A DNA stretch of 64,000 bases from Cytobacillus oceanisediminis (GTDB lineage: Bacteria; Bacillota; Bacilli; Bacillales; Cytobacillaceae): positions 1,729,501 to 1,793,500 of the forward strand of contig NZ_CP065511.1 of the NCBI RefSeq assembly GCF_022811925.1, given 5' to 3'. Every line of letters starts with the position of its first letter. Position 1 is the first letter of the stretch. Below the pieces are notes generated by a model. It did no database searches, was not told the origin of the DNA, and saw nothing but the letters and a program-made list of their open reading frames with translations. The translations under genes and the position numbers were made by a program. Of this stretch, positions 18,094-26,251 are shown one piece after another.

Positions 18094-18912
18094 ATGAAGC
18101 AAGAAGCGTTAACATCATTGGTAATTAAAAACCTTCATACAGTTAAGGACCTTGAAGCTGTATACGAACTTGAAACTCGAATATGGAGTGTGGAAGAAGC
18201 TGTGCCGGTTAATCATACAGTGGCAACGGTTAAAAATGGCGGGTTTGTGTTAGGAGCGTTCCTGGAAGAGGAACTGATCGGCTTTCAATACAGCTTTCCC
18301 GGCTTTAACGGCACAAAGGTATATCTTTGCTCTCACAGCCTTGGCATTCACACAAAGTACCGGGCATTCGGGATTGGGGAAAAGCTGAAAAATGCTCAAA
18401 AAAAGACAGCGCTTGAGAAAGGCTATGATCTCATTTCGTGGACATATGACCCTCTTGAAACGGTTAATGCCAATCTCAATCTGCATAAACTCGGGGCAGT
18501 ATGCACTCAATATATTGAAAATGCTTATGGTGAAATGTCAGACCATATGAATGCAGGCATACCATCTGACCGATTTTTAGTGGAGTGGCGAATTAAAGAG
18601 GAATGTCCTGAACGTCAATGGTCTGAAGATGTTCTGCCGCTGGCATTAGAAACAGGTATGACGGATGGTTTTTATGTTCCTGAAAATACAAAGTTGTCCC
18701 ATGATAATGAAAAAATTCTTATACCGGTTCCTGGGAATTTTCAGGATATTAAAAAGCGGGATTTTGAATTGGCTTTGAAGTGGAGAGAGAGCACGAAAGA
18801 AGTATTCGTTCATTATCTCAGTAAAGGCTGGATTGTAACGGATCTGAAAAAGGACGTAACCGCGGAAAACCAATACTTATATCTCTTGGAAAAGGAAAAG
18901 GGATACTGCTAG
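18094..18912 (+). CDS. GNAT-family acyltransferase, racemase-linked
   Basis: This 272-residue protein has a GNAT fold in its first 150 residues (IRPL-like start, GGFVLGAFLEEELIGFQYSFPG, HSLGIHTKYRAFGIGEKLKNAQK containing the acyl-CoA pyrophosphate loop) and a less conserved C-terminal half. Proteins of this size next to MenC/NSAR genes have been assigned as N-succinyltransferases acting on D-amino acids. The racemase starts 12 bases downstream, in keeping with that. Acyl donor and acceptor are inference. Confidence 0.75.
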   Translation: MKQEALTSLVIKNLHTVKDLEAVYELETRIWSVEEAVPVNHTVATVKNGGFVLGAFLEEELIGFQYSFPGFNGTKVYLCSHSLGIHTKYRAFGIGEKLKNAQKKTALEKGYDLISWTYDPLETVNANLNLHKLGAVCTQYIENAYGEMSDHMNAGIPSDRFLVEWRIKEECPERQWSEDVLPLALETGMTDGFYVPENTKLSHDNEKILIPVPGNFQDIKKRDFELALKWRESTKEVFVHYLSKGWIVTDLKKDVTAENQYLYLLEKEKGYC

Positions 18913-18924
18913 GAGAATGGGAAG

Positions 18925-20034
18925 ATGGAAATTAAAAGCATCGTTTTAAGGCACGTCAAAATGGAGCTGCTGAATCCATTTACTACAAGTGTCGGAACAG
19001 AAGTGGATAAGGACTTTATTCTGGTAGAAGTAAAATCAAAAAGCGGAGAGTCAGGCTGGGCTGAATCGGTTTCCATTATAGAGCCAATATACAATGAAGA
19101 AACAGTTAAAACAAATTGGCATATAATGAGTGATCATTTAATACCGATCCTTTTTGCATCAGAAATTCGGCACCCTGATGATGTTTCAGAGGCTTTCAGG
19201 CCAATCAGGGGGAATTTCAATGCCAAAGCAGCGATCGAGGGTGCTGTCTGGGACCTGTATGCCCGGGAGAAAGGGGTATCTCTGGCAAAAGCTTTAGGCG
19301 GAGTAAAGGAAAAAATAGAAGTGGGCGTAAGTGTGGGTATCCAGGAGTCAGAAGTAAAGATGCTCAAGCAAATTGAAGGTTATGTAAATGAAGGATACCG
19401 ACGGATCAAGGTAAAAATCAAGCCTGGCTGGGATGTGCATATTTTAAAATCCATCCGTGCCCAATTTCCTGAAATACAGCTTATGGCTGATGCCAATTGC
19501 GCCTATACACTTAATGATATTGATCACCTTCAAAGGGTGGAGGAGTTTAATCTAATGATGATTGAACAGCCTTTAGATCATGATGATATTATCGACCATG
19601 CCAAGCTTCAAAGTCATCTGAAAACGCCAATTTGCCTTGATGAAAGTATACATACCTTTGAGGATGCCAGAAAAGCGATTGAGCTTGGAAGCTGCAGAAT
19701 CATAAATCTTAAAATCGGCCGGGTTGGCGGACTGACAGAGTCCAGAAAAATTCACGACCTTTGCAAAGATCATAACATTCCAATGTGGTGTGGCGGAATG
19801 CTTGAAGCTGGAATAGGCCGTGCGCACAATATTGCCATTACTTCACTGTCCAATTTTACGCTTCCTGGCGATACAGCGCCATCCTCCCACTACTGGAAGG
19901 AAGATATCATCGATCCTGAAGTCACTATGGAAGATGGATTTATATTTGTGCCTCAAAGTCCTGGAATAGGCTATGAACCTAATCGTTCCAAAATAGAGGA
20001 TGTCACTCTTTATAGCCGGACCTTCTCTAAATAA
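18925..20034 (+). CDS. MenC-family enolase-superfamily enzyme: N-acyl(succinyl)amino acid racemase / o-succinylbenzoate synthase
   Basis: This 369-residue protein has an N-terminal capping domain and an enolase barrel. It shows the KxK base motif (RIKVKIKPG, about 153-161), metal ligands in LMADANCAY, IEQPLDHDD and CLDESIH, the second base Lys in NLKIGRVGG, and WCGGMLEAGIGRAHN. These residues do both OSB synthesis and N-succinylamino acid racemisation in the family. The neighbours (GNAT, transporter, RpiR; no other men genes) favour the racemase role. Family proteins are often annotated menC. Confidence 0.85.
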   Translation: MEIKSIVLRHVKMELLNPFTTSVGTEVDKDFILVEVKSKSGESGWAESVSIIEPIYNEETVKTNWHIMSDHLIPILFASEIRHPDDVSEAFRPIRGNFNAKAAIEGAVWDLYAREKGVSLAKALGGVKEKIEVGVSVGIQESEVKMLKQIEGYVNEGYRRIKVKIKPGWDVHILKSIRAQFPEIQLMADANCAYTLNDIDHLQRVEEFNLMMIEQPLDHDDIIDHAKLQSHLKTPICLDESIHTFEDARKAIELGSCRIINLKIGRVGGLTESRKIHDLCKDHNIPMWCGGMLEAGIGRAHNIAITSLSNFTLPGDTAPSSHYWKEDIIDPEVTMEDGFIFVPQSPGIGYEPNRSKIEDVTLYSRTFSK

Positions 20035-20067
20035 TAAGATTTTCTTTATTATCTAAAAAAGTCGGTG

Positions 20068-20101
20068 CAGTTCACCATTGCGGTGAACTGTTTTTGTTTT
20101 T
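20068..20101 (+). terminator. Terminator after the racemase operon
   Basis: CAGTTCACC pairs with GGTGAACTG around a short loop, then TTTTTGTTTTT. Confidence 0.85.
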
Positions 20102-20177
20102 AGAGCTGTCTATAGGCATATTCCAATCCGTGTAGAAACAAGATAATAGCAAGGTAAGCATAAAGGGAGGGTTAATC

Positions 20178-20318
20178 GTGAAGGAACAAGATAAACAAGA
20201 CATTGAAGGATTAAATCAGATATTTGAAATTATAAATGCCAAAGGTGATAAGGGAGAAATTAATGAAATTTTGAAAAGGCAAATCAGTAAAATGTGTGAA
20301 TCAGAAAATGAAAAGTAA
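20178..20318 (+). CDS. Small acidic hypothetical protein (46 residues)
   Basis: It begins with GTG 20178 after a strong AAAGGGAGG site and ends at TAA 20316. The product is charged and predicted helical (starts VKEQDKQDIEGLNQIFEI, with GDKGEINEILKRQI following). It has no recognised domain. It stands alone between two terminators, at 20068-20101 and 20344-20378, so it is probably transcribed as its own unit. The coding call rests on the ribosome site and the flanking terminators. Confidence 0.6.
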   Translation: MKEQDKQDIEGLNQIFEIINAKGDKGEINEILKRQISKMCESENEK

Positions 20319-20343
20319 AGGATATAGTTTAATTTAAGATCAC

Positions 20344-20378
20344 AAAAAAAGGCAGTCAAGTGACGTGCCTTTTTTTGT
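20344..20378. terminator. Terminator hairpin
   Basis: CAAAAAAAGGCA pairs with TGCCTTTTTTTG around a loop of about 11 bases. It serves the small plus-strand gene and, on the other strand, the 41-residue gene. Confidence 0.75.
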
Positions 20379-20388
20379 GTATGACAGT

Positions 20389-20514
20389 TTATTTTTTCAG
20401 ATCTTTTTTTGTAATTTCGCTTCTGATATCTCCCTCTCTTGAGAACTCCGTATCCTGTTTTTTGTTATTAGGATATTTGTTTTTTCTTTCGCGGTTGTCA
20501 TTTTTGTTGGTCAT
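20389..20514 (-). CDS. Small highly charged hypothetical protein (41 residues)
   Basis: ATG 20514 is chosen because CGGAGG lies 7 bases upstream; the frame is open further but without support. The product (MTNKNDNRERKNKYPNNKKQ then a charged tail ending TKKDLKK) is rich in Lys, Asn and Asp and has no hydrophobic part. Its placement beside a SASP gene suggests a spore or stress role, but the family is not recognised. Confidence 0.6.
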   Translation of the reverse strand: MTNKNDNRERKNKYPNNKKQDTEFSREGDIRSEITKKDLKK

Positions 20515-20567
20515 GGGTATGCCTCCGTTCGGTAAGTCTGCTGTTGAGTGAAACCATTTTTTTAATA

Positions 20568-20590
20568 ACCGGCCCATGGACAGGGCCGGC
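20568..20590 (-). terminator. Hairpin downstream of the SASP gene
   Basis: CCGGCCC pairs with GGGCCGG around a 7-base loop. The following run is only partly T-rich on the minus strand, so it is a moderate terminator candidate. Confidence 0.5.
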
Positions 20591-20614
20591 TAAGTCCAGC
20601 AAATAAAACATACT

Positions 20615-20809
20615 CTAATGATTTTGCTGGTTTTTAAGCTGTTGTTCTGCCATTGCGACAAGGCGCTTTGTCATCTCCCCGCCGACAGAACCGTTTGCTC
20701 GTGCGGTCGTATCAGCACCAAGCTGAACTCCAAACTCATTGGCGATTTCCTGTTTCATTTGATCCAATACATTTCCTGCACCGGGTACCAAAAGTTTGTT
20801 TCTTGCCAT
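20615..20809 (-). CDS. Alpha/beta-type small acid-soluble spore protein
   Basis: This 64-residue protein is a typical [23 protein letters not shown], then [24 protein letters not shown] containing the GPR protease cleavage block (EFGVQLG), and [13 protein letters not shown]. SASPs coat spore DNA and protect it from UV and heat, and are degraded at germination. A GGGAGTG site precedes the ATG. It is expected to be sigma-G controlled, though no clear promoter was assigned. Confidence 0.95.
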   Translation of the reverse strand: MARNKLLVPGAGNVLDQMKQEIANEFGVQLGADTTARANGSVGGEMTKRLVAMAEQQLKNQQNH

Positions 20810-20928
20810 GATACATCACTCCCGACGATTATTTGAGCAAATTAATGCTCGTTGTTAACTTAACCGATTAATGAAAGACAGATGCAACTATAAAATTGCC
20901 AATCATTTTAATCCAATTATAAAATTCA

Positions 20929-20945
20929 TGTCAGATTATATAACA
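20929..20945 (+). promoter_or_regulatory. TnrA/GlnR box 1
   Basis: TGTCAGATTATATAACA matches TGTNA-N7-TNACA exactly. It lies 29 bases upstream of the -35 element of the amt promoter, where TnrA could activate transcription under nitrogen limitation. Confidence 0.75.
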
Positions 20946-20973
20946 TAAAAATTATAAATTTTCTAAAAACAGA

Positions 20974-21001
20974 TTGACTTCTATAAAAAATGGAGTAAAA
21001 T
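20974..21001 (+). promoter_or_regulatory. Probable sigma-A promoter of the amt operon
   Basis: TTGACT (20974-20979) and TAAAAT (20996-21001) are spaced by 16 bases, between the two TnrA/GlnR boxes. A start site near 21008 would give an untranslated leader of about 80 bases. Confidence 0.55.
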
Positions 21002-21019
21002 AAGGATTAAATTAAATGA

Positions 21020-21036
21020 TGTTAGATAATATAACA
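21020..21036 (+). promoter_or_regulatory. TnrA/GlnR box 2
   Basis: TGTTAGATAATATAACA is a second exact match to TGTNA-N7-TNACA, 91 bases (centre to centre) after box 1 and downstream of the proposed promoter, a position that suits repression by GlnR or looping. Confidence 0.7.
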
Positions 21037-21087
21037 TTAAATTTATATTAATTCTTACATCAAAACAATAACAGGGAGGAATTACAA

Positions 21088-22356
21088 TTGGATGCCACTT
21101 TTTTAATGAACAGTCTGTGGGTTATGCTGGGAGCAATTTTAGTCATTTTTATGCTTGGCGGTTTTATTATGCTGGAAGCCGGTTCTACCAGGATGAAAAA
21201 TGCTGGGCATATTGCAGGAAAAACGATCTTTACCTTTGGTTTATCATCATTAGTGTTTTGGGCAGTGGGCTTTGGTTTCATATTTGGCGGTAATGCAAAT
21301 ATCCTCGTTGGGCTTACAAATTTCTTTTACTCAGGTGCTGAACTTGAGGGGATGGGCTTATCTTCTTCGGTATTCTTCGTATTTCAGCTGGCATTTGCCG
21401 GTATTGCCATCACGATTGCACTAGGCGGATTTGCTGAACGTGCAAAACTATCCGTTTACCTCATTTTCACCGTATTATTTTCCGCAATTGTTTATCCTGT
21501 CGTTGCACATTGGATTTGGGGAGGAGGCTGGCTTGCAGAACACGGCAAGCAGGACTTTGCTGGTTCAACAGTTGTTCACTTAACAGGAGCTATGGCAGCC
21601 TTGGCCGCTACTATACTACTTAAGCCCCGAATTGGAAAATTTAACAAAGACGGTTCAGCTAACAATATCTATGGCCATAACCAAGTATATACAGCCCTGG
21701 GTGTGCTGATTCTGTGGGTTGGCTGGTTCGGTTTTAACGCTGGGAGTACATTGACTGTGGAAGATGGGTTCTTTGGGTTTGTAGCTCTTAACACCAATCT
21801 TGCTGCCGGAGCAGGTGCGGTAGCAGCACTGATTATTTCCTGGGTGGTTATGGGGAAATCCGATGTGCCGACAATGCTTAATGGTGCTCTGGCAGGCCTG
21901 GTCGCTATTACAGCTTCCTGTGCATTTGTGGATACATGGGCGGCTGTTGTCATAGGGTTTGTAGCAGGAATCCTTGTATTCTACAGTGTGCGTTTCTTTG
22001 AAAAGAGAAAAATCGATGATCCCATCTTTGCACTATCTGTTCACGGTGCAGCTGGGGTTTGGGGAACATTATCCACTGGTTTCTTTGCAACACCTGAATT
22101 GGCAGTTGTCGGAAAGCCTGGATTGTTTTATGGGGGAGGTTTTGAACAGCTGGGAGTCCAGTTCATGGGTGTAGCTGTCTCCGGTCTTTATGCTTTTGCT
22201 GTATCCTTCATTATTTTGGCAGCTGCCAAGAAAGTATTGGGAGGACTTCGGGTAACAGAAGAAGAAGAAATTATGGGATTAGATTTAAGTGAACATGGAA
22301 GCTACGGATATCCGGAAGTCTTCATGGCTGATGAAAACAAAAGTTTAAGCTCGTAA
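21088..22356 (+). CDS. amtB: Ammonium transporter (Amt family)
   Basis: This 422-residue protein has about 11 membrane segments. It carries Amt features: FIMLEAGSTRMKNAGHIAGKT, the first pore His region in VVHLTGAMAALAA, and the second pore His in LSVHGAAGVWGTL. It conducts ammonium into the cell. It starts with TTG after GGGAGGAATT. Two TnrA/GlnR boxes precede it, as for the B. subtilis nrgA gene. Unlike nrgAB, no glnK/PII gene follows; a DUF294 gene does instead. Confidence 0.93.
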   Translation: MDATFLMNSLWVMLGAILVIFMLGGFIMLEAGSTRMKNAGHIAGKTIFTFGLSSLVFWAVGFGFIFGGNANILVGLTNFFYSGAELEGMGLSSSVFFVFQLAFAGIAITIALGGFAERAKLSVYLIFTVLFSAIVYPVVAHWIWGGGWLAEHGKQDFAGSTVVHLTGAMAALAATILLKPRIGKFNKDGSANNIYGHNQVYTALGVLILWVGWFGFNAGSTLTVEDGFFGFVALNTNLAAGAGAVAALIISWVVMGKSDVPTMLNGALAGLVAITASCAFVDTWAAVVIGFVAGILVFYSVRFFEKRKIDDPIFALSVHGAAGVWGTLSTGFFATPELAVVGKPGLFYGGGFEQLGVQFMGVAVSGLYAFAVSFIILAAAKKVLGGLRVTEEEEIMGLDLSEHGSYGYPEVFMADENKSLSS

Positions 22357-22391
22357 CAAAGATTCGAGCTTTCCTTAAAGGAAGTGCCTGG

Positions 22392-23375
22392 ATGGAATTA
22401 TCATTTAATTCTTATCAATCCCTGAAAAAGTGGAAAGAGGAACAGATAATAAAATATCGTTATGATGCCAGTGCTTTGAATGAATTTCACGACCTTATCA
22501 TGAAAGCTGTTATTAGCATAGCTTTGGAGCGATTGAAAATAGTAAGATCACCTTCATGGAAGTTTGCCTGGTTTACAATGGGAAGCGGCGGGAGAAAGGA
22601 ACAGGGCTTTCTGAGTGACCAGGATCATGGATTGGTGTTTGAAGAGGGAGCGGCTGAAGCAGAAGCGTATTTTTTGCAGCTGGGGGAGGAAATTTCAAAA
22701 GGTCTGCATGCAGTGGGATATCCATATTGCGAAGGGAATGTGATGTGTTCAAATCCGCTGTGGTGCAAGTCGCTTTCTAAATGGAAAAGGCAGATCCAAA
22801 CATGGATGCAGGAGGAGAGTCTGCAGACGATAAGAAATCTCCACATTTTCTATGACAGCAGAGTTCTTGCAGGCCAGGAGGATTATATAGCCGAATTGAA
22901 GTCCTTAATCCACATGAACATTCAAAGAAGCCCCCATTTGCTGACCAGGATGATGGAGACCAGCATGCATATAAAAAAATCAGTTGGTCCATTTGGCCAG
23001 ATTCTGACAGAGGAAAAGGGGAGCCATCAAGGAGAGCTGGATCTAAAATATTCCGCATTTATACCTTATGTAAATGCGGTTAGAATTCTTGCTGTCAAAG
23101 AAGGGTTATTGGAGACATCCACTATTGCCCGAATGAGTAAGCTCAAAGAAATGAATGGCTATGAGGAGGAAATGGGTAAATATAAAAGTAATTTTGCTGC
23201 TTTGTTAAAATGGAGACTTCAGTCATACAGGCAAACAGATACCTATGATGATACCCACTACATTCAGCTGAAATCCTTATCAAAATCTGAAAGAAATGAA
23301 TTGAAGAATATTTTAAAGGATGGCAAAAAGCTTCATCAGTTTGTGATTCGGGCCATTGAAAAGGGTGCAGGTTAA
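22392..23375 (+). CDS. DUF294-type nucleotidyltransferase-like protein
   Basis: This 327-residue protein contains the GlnD-like nucleotidyltransferase core GSGGRKEQGFLSDQDHGLVF (about residues 59-78), with the Asp pair DQD as likely metal ligands. A helical C-terminal domain of the DUF294 C-terminal type follows. It lacks the HD and ACT domains of true GlnD. The exonuclease gene overlaps its stop by one base (TAATG), so the pair is coupled. Being 35 bases after amt, it may belong to the nitrogen regulon. The target of nucleotidyl transfer is unknown. Confidence 0.75.
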   Translation: MELSFNSYQSLKKWKEEQIIKYRYDASALNEFHDLIMKAVISIALERLKIVRSPSWKFAWFTMGSGGRKEQGFLSDQDHGLVFEEGAAEAEAYFLQLGEEISKGLHAVGYPYCEGNVMCSNPLWCKSLSKWKRQIQTWMQEESLQTIRNLHIFYDSRVLAGQEDYIAELKSLIHMNIQRSPHLLTRMMETSMHIKKSVGPFGQILTEEKGSHQGELDLKYSAFIPYVNAVRILAVKEGLLETSTIARMSKLKEMNGYEEEMGKYKSNFAALLKWRLQSYRQTDTYDDTHYIQLKSLSKSERNELKNILKDGKKLHQFVIRAIEKGAG

Positions 23376-24103
23376 TGGGATTCCATCCTTTTGTCCAATT
23401 TGTCAGAGGTATTCAAGGAAAACTTCAAACTAATATGTTCGGTGGGATGAATGGTCAAAATCCGCAGCATATGGCTTTTATAAGGCAAATGCAGAGGGAA
23501 CTGGAGAATACCGATTCAATGGCTATTCCATTCGGAAATTTGAATGTGGCTGTCTTTGATATTGAAACAACTGGATTTTATCCCGATAAAGGGGATCAGA
23601 TTATATCGATTGGTGCGGTTAAAATTATTAAAGGGAAAGTCAGTGAAGACAGTTTTTATTCACTTGTCCGATTTGAAAAGCCTCTTTCAAACCAAATAAA
23701 GGAGCTGACAGGTTTATCTGAGGGTGATTTAGAAAAAGCTCCTCCCCTCTCGGAGGTATTGATTAGCTTCCTTGAATTTGTGAGGGATATGCCGCTTGTG
23801 GCCCATCATGCGAACCACGAGAAAAGCTTTATGCAGCACAGCTGCTGGAAGCTTTTCCGCACGCCATTCAAGTATAGAATATTAGATACCTCCTTCCTTT
23901 ACAGGATAGCTGATCCTAATAAATCATTCTGGAGATTAGAAGACCTTTGTGAATTTTATAGCATCCCTGTTTATAACCGCCATCACGCCCTGGGGGATGC
24001 AAAGCTTACAGCTCTCTTATGGTGCCGCTTGATCGAAGAAGTTCATAAATTAGGATGCTCCAACTTAAAAGATGTTTACGAGCGCCTAGCAAGGTTTAGC
24101 TAA
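23375..24103 (+). CDS. DnaQ-like 3'-5' exonuclease domain protein
   Basis: This 242-residue protein has an N-terminal segment of about 50 residues, then a DEDDh exonuclease: Exo I FDIETTGFYPDKGDQIISIG, Exo II with the LVAHHANHEKSFMQ block, and Exo III HHALGDAKLTALL with the catalytic His. It is a stand-alone exonuclease rather than part of DNA polymerase. Start ATG overlaps the preceding stop. DUF294 and DnaQ-like genes are often paired or fused in bacteria, which fits this arrangement. Confidence 0.85.
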   Translation: MGFHPFVQFVRGIQGKLQTNMFGGMNGQNPQHMAFIRQMQRELENTDSMAIPFGNLNVAVFDIETTGFYPDKGDQIISIGAVKIIKGKVSEDSFYSLVRFEKPLSNQIKELTGLSEGDLEKAPPLSEVLISFLEFVRDMPLVAHHANHEKSFMQHSCWKLFRTPFKYRILDTSFLYRIADPNKSFWRLEDLCEFYSIPVYNRHHALGDAKLTALLWCRLIEEVHKLGCSNLKDVYERLARFS

Positions 24104-24170
24104 AAAAAAATGGCCAAACACTGTCCAGACAGAAATTACAAAGTTTGCGTATAAATCAAAAGATAAATTA

Positions 24171-24197
24171 AAGCCCCAATCACTATGAGATTGGGGC
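24171..24197. terminator. Hairpin after the exonuclease gene
   Basis: GCCCCAATC pairs with GATTGGGGC around a short loop, followed by AAATTTGTT. It lies between convergent genes. Confidence 0.7.
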
Positions 24198-24244
24198 AAA
24201 TTTGTTATTCCTAAGGCTCGCAGCACAAAGCACAAACTTCTCGC

Positions 24245-24577
24245 TTAGAATTCCCCGTCAAATGGAGTAAAAGGGATGTTGAGTCTATTCTCAACTGCTC
24301 TTAGCCTTTGGTTCAGCCGATTAAGCCTTCGTGTATGGCGGTCGACGGTCTGGTTCAGCATTCTAACCTGGTCAGTCAAATTTACCAGCTGTCTGTTAAG
24401 CCGGGTAATCTCTCTGGATTGCTCCTGATTTTGCCTTTCCAAAGCAGTAACCCTTCTTTCGAGCTGCTGGGGCTGTCTGTCAGAATCATATTGTTCGTAC
24501 TGCTGATAATCATATTCAGGGGTGAAGTGGGCTGCTGGCTGAGGAAGATAACCTTGATAATAGCCATATGGGTACAT
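24245..24577 (-). CDS. Tyr/Pro-rich coiled-coil protein, possible spore coat component
   Basis: This 110-residue protein has an N-terminal Tyr/Pro/Gln-rich part ([14 protein letters not shown], then [11 protein letters not shown]) and a long coiled coil (about 38-97, heptad-like [30 protein letters not shown]). AAGGAGAG precedes ATG 24577. Tyr-rich, coiled-coil small proteins are common in Bacillus spore coats, but this one is not matched to a named coat protein. Confidence 0.65.
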   Translation of the reverse strand: MYPYGYYQGYLPQPAAHFTPEYDYQQYEQYDSDRQPQQLERRVTALERQNQEQSREITRLNRQLVNLTDQVRMLNQTVDRHTRRLNRLNQRLRAVENRLNIPFTPFDGEF

Positions 24578-24733
24578 TGGGCACTCTCCTTTTATGCAAA
24601 AATCCTATAACTCCTTATAATTTATGCATAAATGGGCTGAGAGGCACGGCAAATGCCTATTTTAATTGCCGGCTGCTAATTTGTGATCGGTATCATCTTA
24701 GAAGGGAAGGTCTTTAGACAGCCGCATCTGTCT

Positions 24734-24970
24734 TTACATGAAAGGGGGGACACCTTTGCTGATTTCTGAAACAAGGGAAGTGAGTGATTGCATCTGCTGG
24801 TCATCGAGGTCAAAAGCAATTTTAATCTTGTTTTCAAGATCAGCTGTTACTCTTCTCTTGCCTACCTCAACCAGAGCTATTAGAGAGAAGCTGCAGCTGA
24901 CAACTCTTGCGAAATCACGCTGTGTCATGTTATAGCTTTTTCTGATTAGCTTAATAATTTCTTTGTTCAT
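24734..24970 (-). CDS. XRE-type helix-turn-helix protein (78 residues)
   Basis: It is a single Cro/CI-like domain: MTQRDFARVVSCSFSLIALVEVGKR gives the helix-turn-helix at about residues 15-40, and a short C-terminal helix follows. It probably binds DNA as a dimer. It is monocistronic between the coil protein and the HAD gene; the target is unknown. Confidence 0.75.
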   Translation of the reverse strand: MNKEIIKLIRKSYNMTQRDFARVVSCSFSLIALVEVGKRRVTADLENKIKIAFDLDDQQMQSLTSLVSEISKGVPPFM

Positions 24971-25164
24971 TCATATTCATCCTTTAAAAATTTACCCTAT
25001 TTTATCAGGGTAAGATTTTTTAGTCTTATAGCTATTAAATTAGCATTGTGCTATAGGTTTGTCAAAGTAATTTAATTACAATGGAAAAGCAGTTTAATAG
25101 ATTGGCTGCAGGTATAATTACTAAAATAAGGGGATAAAAAGGAATTAGAAGGGAGCATTGCCTG

Positions 25165-25728
25165 TTGAATATACTTTGGGATTTTGACGGCACTTTGTTT
25201 AATACATACCCAGCCTATACAGCGATTGTCAGGGAAGTAATGGGAGATGAAAAGATTTCAGACGAAGAGATCTTTTGGCAGTTAAAGGTTTCATTCAGCG
25301 ATGCATTTGAACATTTCGGCTTGAATGACGAACAAATTAAAGCAATCAGGATGATGGCGAGACAGCTGCGGCCTAAAGATTTAACGCCTTTTCCTGAGGT
25401 TGAGCATGTATTAAAGCAGGCTGATAAGAATGTTATCATGACTCACAAGGAAAGAGATGATGTTCTATCTATATTAACCTTCCATAAATTGGATGGATAC
25501 TTTACCGATATGGTAGCAGGAGACGACGGCTATCCCCGCAAGCCTCACACTGCTTCTTATGAATTTCTGCATGGGAAGCATAAGGTTGATTTAGCAATAG
25601 GAGACAGGGAAATAGACATTCTGCCGGCAAGGGAACTTGGCATAAGGACCTGCCTCTTTCAGAATAATACTCCAGGAGCAGATTACTATTTGAGTCACTA
25701 CAAGGATTTTAATAAGATAATTAAATAA
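25165..25728 (+). CDS. HAD-superfamily hydrolase (phosphoglycolate phosphatase-like)
   Basis: This 187-residue protein has HAD motif I DFDGTLFNTYPAY (nucleophile Asp at about 6), a helical cap of the PGP type, motif II MTHKE, and motif IV GDREIDILPARELG. It starts with TTG 25165 after a GAAGGGAG site. It hydrolyses a small phosphate ester; the substrate is not predictable. Confidence 0.85.
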   Translation: MNILWDFDGTLFNTYPAYTAIVREVMGDEKISDEEIFWQLKVSFSDAFEHFGLNDEQIKAIRMMARQLRPKDLTPFPEVEHVLKQADKNVIMTHKERDDVLSILTFHKLDGYFTDMVAGDDGYPRKPHTASYEFLHGKHKVDLAIGDREIDILPARELGIRTCLFQNNTPGADYYLSHYKDFNKIIK

Positions 25729-25779
25729 ATCCTTCATAGAAAATACGCTGCTGGCTAAGATTATGAGAGCATAAAATAA

Positions 25780-25815
25780 AAGACGCCTGACACTTTATTC
25801 GTTGCCAGGCGTCTT
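25780..25815 (-). terminator. Terminator of the general stress protein 26 locus
   Basis: AAGACGCCTG pairs with CAGGCGTCTT around a loop of about 15 bases. On the minus strand it runs into TTTATTTTAT. Confidence 0.8.
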
Positions 25816-25818
25816 GGT

Positions 25819-26236
25819 TTATAAATCAAGTGTTCTTGGTGAATTTTCCTTTGTATTCATCAGCGTTATTTTATCCGGCTTAATTTCAAGAACAATTAAA
25901 TTGGAATCGTTCGGACCATCGAACCAAGGTTCCATATTCTTATTCCATAGTTTTTCTTTTAAATCAACCGAATCATTAATAGAAGCTGTTCCTTCAATTT
26001 CTACATAGGGATCACCAAACCCTTCACCTTCATATCCTACTAAAACATGTTGGGTTGGCTTTAATTTCATCTGCTTTATCTGTCTGAATGCTGGTGGGTG
26101 TAAACAAAGTAAGATTATCGTTAAAGAATGTCATGTAGCGGGAATAGGGTTTGTTGTTTCTTATGGTAGAAAGGGTGCCTATTTTGCTGTTTTTCAGTAC
26201 ATTTATGATTTTTTCCTTTAGGTTATTTTGACTCAT
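25819..26236 (-). pseudogene. General stress protein 26 (pyridoxamine-phosphate-oxidase-like fold), frameshifted
   Basis: Two overlapping minus-strand frames make one protein. The first (26236 to about 26045) encodes the N-terminus MSQNNLKEKIINVLKNSKIG to DKADEIKANP. The second (about 26045 to 25819) continues with QHVLVGYEGEGFGDPYVEIEG to the C-terminus. The join needs a one-step frame change at about 26040-26055, just after KANP. The intact family member is about 140 residues, a flavin-binding split-barrel general stress protein. Whether this is a real mutation or a sequencing error cannot be told here. Confidence 0.8.
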
Positions 26237-26251
26237 TGTATCCTGCTTTTC

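Noticed and set aside
22392-23375. True GlnD (PII uridylyltransferase)
   Set aside because: Only the nucleotidyltransferase core is alike; HD and ACT domains and a glnK neighbour are missing, so DUF294 is the safer call.
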